Source of the DNA: UBA927 sp964367095
GTDB lineage: Bacteria; Patescibacteriota; Microgenomatia; UBA10105; UBA927
Direction of reading: 5' to 3'
Length of the DNA: 11,818 nt
Assembly (NCBI GenBank): GCA_964367095.1
Contig: CAYIXE010000028.1
Coordinates: forward strand, 1-11,818
The stretch's first letter is position 1, and every line of letters begins with the position of its first letter. The notes beneath the pieces are model-generated. The model did no database searches. It saw only the letters and a list, made by a program, of their open reading frames with translations, and was not told where the DNA came from. Positions 9,001-11,818 of the stretch are shown here, one piece after another. The position numbers were made by a program, and so were the translations under genes.

Positions 9001-9420
9001 TGTTCCGCGATCTGTCATCTCAGGGATATCTCCCAAAAATACTTCTTGGGAGAGCTGATGACCTGTCTGTTTATTCGTAAGCGTTGCCTTCACTTTAAGC
9101 GGCATGTCATACGTTAAACCTTTTTGCATCGCAACGTGTGGGGTGAGACGCGGTCGACCAAAATAATAATCTCCAAAGGCTAATTCCCAATTTTTTCCAG
9201 TAAAATCAGTCATTGGAGTTACTTCTTTAAGAAGCTCTTTGATACCATGCTCCAAAAACCATTGATACGATTCGCGTTGTACCAACGTAAGATCCATGCG
9301 AGGCAGATTAGAGTAATCCGTTCCCCAGTATTCGCGCTTTTTAAAGGTAGAGGATGTTTGAGTCATCGTACTATGGGTAAATAAGTTCGCTTGCAGTGAA
9401 CGACAAAAAGAAGCGAACAA
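5998..9420 (-). CDS. rpoB: DNA-directed RNA polymerase subunit beta
   Basis: The second catalytic subunit. Landmarks (numbered from the TTG start): the rifampicin-pocket region 407-440 beginning SQLSTILDQTNPLAEVDN; DPVRSPEGPNIGL (457-469); EGLGYEDAIVVSDRVV (707-722); GDKLAGRHGNKG (862-873) with catalytic Lys864 and Lys872; and the RSTGPYSLVTQQPLGGKAQM segment (991-1010). An acidic tail of about 50 residues follows the conserved core. The start is uncertain. TTG at 9418-9420 has a near-perfect AAAGGAGG 10 nt upstream, while ATG at 9364-9366 (MTQTSSTFKKREYWG) fits the usual family N-terminus but has no Shine-Dalgarno; its product would be 1122 aa. Compared with E. coli (1342 aa) the lineage-specific inserts are missing. 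The beta-lobe region is intact. Confidence 0.99.
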   Translation of the reverse strand: MFASFCRSLQANLFTHSTMTQTSSTFKKREYWGTDYSNLPRMDLTLVQRESYQWFLEHGIKELLKEVTPMTDFTGKNWELAFGDYYFGRPRLTPHVAMQKGLTYDMPLKVKATLTNKQTGHQLSQEVFLGDIPEMTDRGTFVINGIERCVVNQLVRSPGMYFTGEVDPSTGRTLYSAEIRPMHGSWIEFFVTRNDVLMVRIDRRRKFVASTFLRAIGFTSNEEIERLFADVDVNPDHQFIKATLAKDPTTNQNEAVLELYRRLRPGEPVVLDNAQELLRTMFFDYRRYSLERVGRYKMNKKLGLDVPNNKENWVLTKDDIVGGVRYLINLVNGKGDVDDIDHLGNRRVRRVGELVATNAFRVGLLRLERSIREKMSLAGPNAEDLTSTHLVNARPIIASINDFFRTSQLSTILDQTNPLAEVDNLRRLTVMGVGGISRERASFSIRDINSSQYGRIDPVRSPEGPNIGLVTYMALYARVNEYGFLETPYRKVEKTIHGDIAKVRVTDTIEYLDANDEINMYITHADLAMDEKGVIQTDRIPVRYKGEFMEADTSLVQYVDIVPRQVVGAPASLIPFLAHDEANRALMGTHMQCQAVPLLLPQSPVVGTGMEASVIEAMGRVVKATDDGEVIYADAALVKVKYKNNDIVTHESEKFKRTSQSTCYNQKVLVGMGQKVKKGDVLIEAPAAENGELALGTNLVIAYMSYEGLGYEDAIVVSDRVVRQDVLTSVHIEEHDCSVVDTKLGPEETTRDIPNVGEEALRNLDENGIVVIGAEVEPNDILVGKIAPKGETELTAEERLLRAIFGEKAREVRDTSLRMPHGERGTVIDVMILDKEKGDELEPGSNRKIIVKIAQMRKVVVGDKLAGRHGNKGVISKIVPSADMPYMADGTVVDIIISPLSVLARMNLGQLMEAHLGFAQNKLGLKVALPVFEHVKEDRMIDTMKKANVPLDGKSILYDGKTGEAYKEPVVVGIGYILKLIHMVEDKTHARSTGPYSLVTQQPLGGKAQMGGQRLGEMEVWALEAHRAAHVLQEMLTIKSDDVVGRAKAFEAIVKGLDIPASTIPESFKVLVKELQALGLNVIPTGVVTTKPSIISDLPKEEKAVKEAKELAKASGETVEEEVVAVPAEEVLKTEGEQNG
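6011..6017 (-). promoter_or_regulatory. rpoC ribosome binding site
   Basis: AAGGAGA on the minus strand, 5 nt before the rpoC ATG and inside the last codons of rpoB. It supports the overlapping rpoC start at 6005. Confidence 0.85.
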
Positions 9421-9431
9421 TGAACGTTCGC
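9385..9431 (-). promoter_or_regulatory. Competing hairpins at the rpoB start
   Basis: On the minus strand GCGAAC (9431-9426) can pair with GTTCGC (9418-9413) across a 7-nt loop holding most of the TTG start. The same segment, extended to GTTCGCTT (9418-9411), can instead pair with AAGCGAAC (9392-9385), an 8-bp perfect stem with an 18-nt loop. The two structures exclude each other. The first starts at the last G of the Shine-Dalgarno. This could modulate rpoB translation; no function is proven by the sequence. Confidence 0.45.
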
Positions 9432-9438
9432 CTCCTTT
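9431..9438 (-). promoter_or_regulatory. Strong Shine-Dalgarno of rpoB
   Basis: AAAGGAGG on the minus strand is an almost complete anti-16S match. It is 10 nt from the TTG at 9420 and 64 nt from the ATG at 9366, so it favours the TTG start despite the weaker codon and the non-conserved 18 extra residues. Confidence 0.75.
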
Positions 9439-9455
9439 AGCTTGAAACTTATCCT

Positions 9456-9483
9456 ATTATATCCGCTGTATGCGTATTGTCAA
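9456..9483 (-). promoter_or_regulatory. Near-consensus housekeeping promoter of the rpoBC-rpsLG operon
   Basis: Minus strand TTGACA (9483-9478), 16-bp spacer, TATAAT (9461-9456): both hexamers are perfect sigma-70-type consensus. Transcription should begin near 9449, giving a leader of about 29 nt that carries the Shine-Dalgarno. The -35 sits inside a 15-bp palindrome CGTATTG-T-CAATACG (9473-9487), and an AT-rich element lies directly upstream at 9488-9509. No second strong promoter was seen inside the operon. Confidence 0.88.
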
Positions 9484-9487
9484 TACG

Positions 9488-9507
9488 ACAAATATTTTCC
9501 AATATTT
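9488..9507. repeat. Left direct repeat flanking the MITE (target-site duplication)
   Basis: ACAAATATTTTCCAATATTT is identical to 9697-9716. With element ends set at TGTAA/TTACA, the duplicated target proper is the 16 bp AATATTTTCCAATATT at 9491-9506. Confidence 0.7.
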
Positions 9508-9509
9508 GT
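9488..9509. promoter_or_regulatory. AT-rich palindrome in UP-element position upstream of rpoB
   Basis: ACAAATATT-TTCC-AATATTTGT has perfect 9-bp arms. Counted from the predicted start it covers roughly -39 to -60, where the alpha-subunit C-terminal domains bind UP elements, and its A/T runs suit such a site. Its first 20 bases are repeated at the mltG 3' end (9697-9716), so it also serves as one copy of the direct repeat flanking the MITE. Confidence 0.45.
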
Positions 9510-9699
9510 AAAGTGATCTCTCAATTTACGTCGTTTTTTGATTTCTCAATTTGCACGGTTTAAATTCTTATAGGCAAAAAGCCTACAACCTGCTCATTGA
9601 GCTTTGTATTTACGTTACAATCAGTCAAGCATACTAAAGGTCTTGCTGATGTGAAAATTGAGAAATCATCTTTTAGGAAAATTGAGAGATCATCTTACA
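9507..9699. mobile_element. 193-bp MITE-like non-autonomous element
   Basis: The left end 9507-9556 and the reverse complement of the right end 9650-9699 match in boxes: both begin TGTAA, both carry TGATCTCTCAATTT, and about 24-25 bp inward both carry GATTTCTCAATTT. The spacers between boxes have diverged, as expected if the boxes are transposase-binding sites. The termini TGT...ACA resemble those of IS3/IS481-group elements, though the family is not proven. A 16-bp direct repeat flanks it (9491-9506 and 9700-9715). The roughly 93-bp core holds a 5-bp hairpin (TAGGC-AAAAA-GCCTA, 9571-9585) and no credible gene, so it would need a transposase supplied elsewhere in the genome. It occupies most of the gap between mltG and rpoB. 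Confidence 0.72.
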
Positions 9700-10666
9700 A
9701 ATATTTTCCAATATTTTCTTTATGCTCGGCGTACGTTCGAGCACAATGGATTTGTTGATTTTTATCATGAAGATAAAATAGACAATCAGTCTCTTCAGGA
9801 TAAAGTGCTGCCTCAATTGCATCAAACCCAGGATTACTAATTGGCGTCGGGGGCAATCCTTTGTACTTGTAGGTGTTGTACGGCGAATCACTCTGTTTTT
9901 CTTTTAAATCAATATTCCCCCACCATCGATCATTTACTTTCCCTTTCGTATATTGCATCGTCGCATCAATTTCTAATTTCATGCCAATGGTAAGCCGCTT
10001 CCAAATAATTCCAGATATAAGCTTCATGTCAGAAGGCCCCGCTGCCTCACGCTCTATAAGCGATGCAATTTTAACTCCAGTAGCCCACTTAATATTTTTT
10101 GCAGTAAATTGAGACATGAGAGGACCAATTTTTTCATTAAATTTATCTATAAATCGCTTTGCAATCTGCGTTGGCGTTTCATCAAGAGGCAGCAAATATG
10201 TTTCAGGAAAATATACACCCTCTTTGTATTCTAGTGAGTCAGCGTTTACATTATTCCATTCAACAATCTGTTTATCTGTCCACCCCAGTTGCATCGCAAG
10301 GGATTCGCCCGTTTGTTCTTTTCTCAATCCCTCTCTTATAGTCACCCACACCAAATCCGGATGGTCAGTAAGCTTTTTAAACACTTGCCACATGGACATA
10401 CTGGATGAAAGTCGATATCCGCCGGATACAGGAATCTTATTCACGCCTTTTATACGCGAAACTACTCGGTACACCGACTCATTACGAATAAAGCCTTGCT
10501 TTTTAAGTAACGCGGCTGTCTCAAATCCTTTTGTGTCCTGTGGCACGACAAACACGCTCAAAGAAGGAGAATCTCCAACTGATCTTGTCATATACCAGCT
10601 ACTAACCACGAGAAAACTGAATACGAAAACAAACACTGAAATGAAAGAAATAAGAAATTGCCGCAT
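9695..10666 (-). CDS. mltG: Endolytic murein transglycosylase MltG (YceG-like)
   Basis: A membrane-anchored lytic transglycosylase thought to cut nascent glycan strands and release them from the membrane, setting strand length. The 323-aa protein has one N-terminal membrane helix (about 5-24), a LysM-like subdomain (about 36-108) and the YceG catalytic domain with ASLIEREAAG (201-210). Glu205 matches the essential glutamate of E. coli MltG. Further signatures are KRLTIGMKLEIDATMQY (223-239) and SPYNTYKYKGLPPTPISNPG (261-280). The start ATG 10664-10666 has no Shine-Dalgarno; a TATAAT lies 9 nt upstream. The stop codon belongs to the MITE end (TGTAA). Without the insertion the frame would run two residues further (Ser-Tyr, then TGA), so the truncation is probably harmless. 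Confidence 0.96.
   Translation of the reverse strand: MRQFLISFISVFVFVFSFLVVSSWYMTRSVGDSPSLSVFVVPQDTKGFETAALLKKQGFIRNESVYRVVSRIKGVNKIPVSGGYRLSSSMSMWQVFKKLTDHPDLVWVTIREGLRKEQTGESLAMQLGWTDKQIVEWNNVNADSLEYKEGVYFPETYLLPLDETPTQIAKRFIDKFNEKIGPLMSQFTAKNIKWATGVKIASLIEREAAGPSDMKLISGIIWKRLTIGMKLEIDATMQYTKGKVNDRWWGNIDLKEKQSDSPYNTYKYKGLPPTPISNPGFDAIEAALYPEETDCLFYLHDKNQQIHCARTYAEHKENIGKYL
9697..9716. repeat. Right direct repeat flanking the MITE, inside mltG
   Basis: Identical to 9488-9507. On the minus strand it encodes the last mltG residues (NIGKYL), so the element inserted within the very end of mltG. Confidence 0.7.
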
Positions 10667-10675
10667 CGGATATCT

Positions 10676-10681
10676 ATTATA
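10676..10681 (-). promoter_or_regulatory. -10 element for mltG
   Basis: A perfect TATAAT on the minus strand, 9 nt before the mltG ATG, implies a leader of about 0-3 nt. No good -35 is seen. It lies in the 52-bp gap shared with the divergent promoter at 10685-10712. Confidence 0.5.
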
Positions 10682-10684
10682 TAG

Positions 10685-10712
10685 TAGACACAGTACGTTT
10701 ATTTGATATGAT
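10685..10712 (+). promoter_or_regulatory. Promoter for the small membrane protein gene
   Basis: TAGACA (10685-10690, five of six matches to TTGACA), 16-bp spacer, TATGAT (10707-10712) with TGA immediately before it as an extended -10. The ATG at 10719 is 6 nt beyond, so the transcript should start at the start codon itself (leaderless). Confidence 0.6.
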
Positions 10713-10718
10713 TAAGCT

Positions 10719-11045
10719 ATGAATATAAATATTCGCCTCATTTATCTTTATTTGTTCGCGTTTGTCGGTCTTTTTACCGTTGTCATAGGATCTGTACGAA
10801 TGGTCGATTTGGGTCTTAAGGTTTTTGTATTTAAAGACGCTGATAAATATGAGTATTCATCCCCCCAGCCAGTCGACGAAAAAATGAAATTTGATGAGGT
10901 AAAAGCAAAGGAGCAAGCAAATCGTGATCAAACACGAAATCGCCAAAGAGAATTCTCAGGTTCGATAGCGATGATTGCCGTCGGCTTACCGCTTTATCTT
11001 TATCACTGGCGGACAATTCAGAAGGAAAATAAAAAGAAAAGTTAA
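10719..11045 (+). CDS. Small two-helix membrane protein, function unknown
   Basis: A 108-aa protein with a hydrophobic helix at about 6-27 (LIYLYLFAFVGLFTVVIG), then RMVDLGLKVFVFKDADKYEY, a charged loop rich in Lys, Glu and Arg (about 51-78), a second helix about 80-96 and the closing PLYLYHWRTI plus a basic tail. I recognise the layout, with its YLYLF, VDLGLKVF and PLYLYHWR motifs, as one seen in small uncharacterised Patescibacteria proteins, possibly related to DUF5671-like membrane proteins. No catalytic residues stand out and no function can be assigned. It is divergent from mltG and convergent with the cyclophilin gene, with only 6 nt between the stops and so no terminator between them. 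Confidence 0.8.
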   Translation: MNINIRLIYLYLFAFVGLFTVVIGSVRMVDLGLKVFVFKDADKYEYSSPQPVDEKMKFDEVKAKEQANRDQTRNRQREFSGSIAMIAVGLPLYLYHWRTIQKENKKKS

Positions 11046-11051
11046 CTTGGC

Positions 11052-11675
11052 CTACTTCTTCACAATCTTTATAGAGTTCACTACCACAGGGGTAATGGGT
11101 GTAGACCCTTCACCATTAAGACTCATGGGTGCTTCCGCTATTTTATCTACAATCTCCATTCCATTTTTAACTTTGCCAAAAATAACATAAGCATGCGGTA
11201 ATGCCGTGTCTTTATGCATAATAAAAAATTGAGATCCATTCGTATTTGGCCCAGAATTTGCCATCGCTACTATACTTCGTGTGTATTGACCCTCAAACAA
11301 CTCGTCATCAAATCTATACCCCGGCCCACCTCTTCCTGTTCCGTCAGGATCTCCGCCCTGAATCATAAATCCTTTAATCACGCGATGAAAAATCGTCTTG
11401 TCATAAAAATTTTTCTCTGAAAGGGTTACGAAGTTATTAACAGTTACAGGCGTCGCGCTCGCGGTGAGTGCAATAGTAATATCACCCATAGATGTATTAA
11501 GAATTGCTTCATATTGCTTTGACACGTCAATCGTTAACGCAGATTTAGAAGCTATCTTTTCTACCGCTGGCTCTGTCTTTACGGTTTCTTTCGTCTTTTG
11601 TCTGCTCGCCATACTTAGTCCTCCCGAAATAATAAGTAATACTACTATACCGATCACAACACTTTTTACATTCAT
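11052..11675 (-). CDS. Membrane-anchored cyclophilin-type peptidyl-prolyl cis-trans isomerase
   Basis: Catalyses cis-trans isomerisation of X-Pro bonds, here probably outside the membrane. The 207-aa protein has an N-terminal membrane helix or uncleaved signal (about 4-22, no lipobox cysteine), a Lys/Thr-rich linker (about 24-52) and a cyclophilin domain from about 55. Active-site residues visible: Arg98 in FHRVI, Phe103 and Gln106 in GFMIQGGDP, Phe150 in GSQFF. The loop that carries Trp121 and His126 in human CypA reads TALPHAYVIFGKV here, so these are Ala and Tyr; such changes are common in bacterial cyclophilins and suggest low cyclosporin sensitivity. Start ATG 11673-11675 lacks a Shine-Dalgarno but has an extended -10 8 nt upstream. 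This is the only TAG stop in the window. Confidence 0.95.
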   Translation of the reverse strand: MNVKSVVIGIVVLLIISGGLSMASRQKTKETVKTEPAVEKIASKSALTIDVSKQYEAILNTSMGDITIALTASATPVTVNNFVTLSEKNFYDKTIFHRVIKGFMIQGGDPDGTGRGGPGYRFDDELFEGQYTRSIVAMANSGPNTNGSQFFIMHKDTALPHAYVIFGKVKNGMEIVDKIAEAPMSLNGEGSTPITPVVVNSIKIVKK

Positions 11676-11683
11676 GAATATTT

Positions 11684-11692
11684 ACTATACCA
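11684..11692 (-). promoter_or_regulatory. Extended -10 promoter for the cyclophilin gene
   Basis: Minus strand TGG-TATAGT ends 8 nt before the ATG, predicting a start at or next to the ATG. Only a poor -35 (TTGCTA with a 15-bp spacer) is present. Confidence 0.5.
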
Positions 11693-11772
11693 AAAATTGT
11701 TCTGTAGCAACATAGCCATCTTCTAAATATTTTTTAATGTTTCTATGTCACATCTGAAGCAATATTATAAAT

Positions 11773-11800
11773 AAACCCACGAGCTTACGCTCGGGGTTTT
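11773..11800. terminator. Hairpin terminator, probably bidirectional
   Basis: AAACCC and CGAGC pair with GCTCG and GGGTTT around a TTAC loop, with one bulged A at 11779: about 11 bp in all. On the plus strand the stem runs into TTTT; on the minus strand it is followed by the T-rich TTTATTTAT. It lies upstream of the cyclophilin promoter, so it would end a gene to the right of the window read leftward, and insulate the cyclophilin from it. The 11693-11772 stretch otherwise shows nothing clear. Confidence 0.7.
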
Positions 11801-11818
11801 AAGAGAGTTCAAGCAAAG

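Noticed and set aside
9371..9406. Possible 11-residue upstream ORF (TTG start) between the Shine-Dalgarno and the rpoB ATG
   Set aside because: It is too far from the Shine-Dalgarno, uses a TTG, and has no attenuator-like codon run; chance is the simpler explanation.
9571..9585. TAGGC-AAAAA-GCCTA hairpin as mltG terminator
   Set aside because: The stem is only 5 bp and no T-tract follows on either strand; it is inside the MITE core.
9515..9694. GATYTCTCAATTT repeats as a CRISPR array
   Set aside because: There are only four copies, in two opposite orientations, with 11-12 bp spacers within each pair; this fits transposon ends, not CRISPR.
10116..10706. Long plus-strand open frame (196 codons) opposite mltG
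   Set aside because: It is antisense to a well-supported mltG and its product shows no family motif or coherent membrane or domain pattern; the same holds for the 150-codon frame at 8665-9117 opposite rpoB.
11690..11745. Minus-strand frame ending KKYLEDGYVATEQFLV just upstream of the cyclophilin
   Set aside because: It reads like a protein C-terminus, but the frame is closed by a TGA a few codons upstream and a terminator hairpin lies beyond; at most a decayed gene end, not supportable.
1..11818. rRNA and tRNA genes
   Set aside because: No tRNA-like cloverleaf, GTTCGA-type T-loop in proper context, or rRNA signature was seen in the few intergenic stretches.

Overview
This window looks like part of a Patescibacteria (Candidate Phyla Radiation) chromosome. 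The case is inferential. It rests on compact RNA polymerase subunits (RpoB about 1120-1140 aa, RpoC 1241 aa without the enterobacterial SI3 insert), a shortened rpoB-rpoC-rpsL-rpsG block cut off from its usual neighbours, a small two-helix membrane protein of a type I associate with these genomes, and GC-rich intergenic palindromes such as CCTGCCTGCCGGCAGGCAGG. The genetic code is standard: rpoB and rpoC contain no in-frame TGA, which argues against the UGA=Gly lineages (Gracilibacteria/Absconditabacteria). The DNA is moderately AT-rich.

Layout, left to right. (1) 1-375, plus strand: the C-terminal part of a GNAT acetyltransferase whose upstream reading frame is broken by a TAA at 31-33. (2) 376-671: a non-coding stretch between convergent genes with three copies of a TGACAGGGT-N3-ACCCTGTCA palindrome. 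(3) 672-1277, minus: a 3-methyladenine DNA glycosylase of the HhH-GPD superfamily. (4) 1350-9420, minus: the operon rpoB-rpoC-rpsL-rpsG, tightly packed (8-nt overlap, then 8-nt and 13-nt gaps), driven by a near-consensus promoter at 9456-9483 and followed by a GC-rich palindrome that may be its terminator. (5) 9507-9699: a 193-bp MITE-like element with 50-bp terminal inverted repeats, flanked by a 16-20 bp direct repeat, inserted between mltG and the rpoB promoter. (6) 9695-10666, minus: mltG, the endolytic murein transglycosylase. (7) 10719-11045, plus: a small two-TM protein, divergent from mltG. (8) 11052-11675, minus: a membrane-anchored cyclophilin. (9) 11773-11800: a likely terminator belonging to a gene beyond the window.

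Most genes are housekeeping: transcription (rpoBC), decoding (rpsL, rpsG), wall synthesis (mltG), extracytoplasmic folding (cyclophilin) and alkylation repair. The most interesting signals are these. The MITE insertion supplies the present mltG stop codon and appears to have separated an ancestral overlap of the mltG 3' end with the rpoB promoter. Both classical streptomycin-resistance positions of S12 and several rifampicin-contact positions of RpoB are naturally substituted. The RpoC trigger loop is altered next to its conserved histidine. The rpoB start region holds competing hairpins and an ambiguous start. Four genes have a -10 element so close to the ATG that their mRNAs are probably leaderless.
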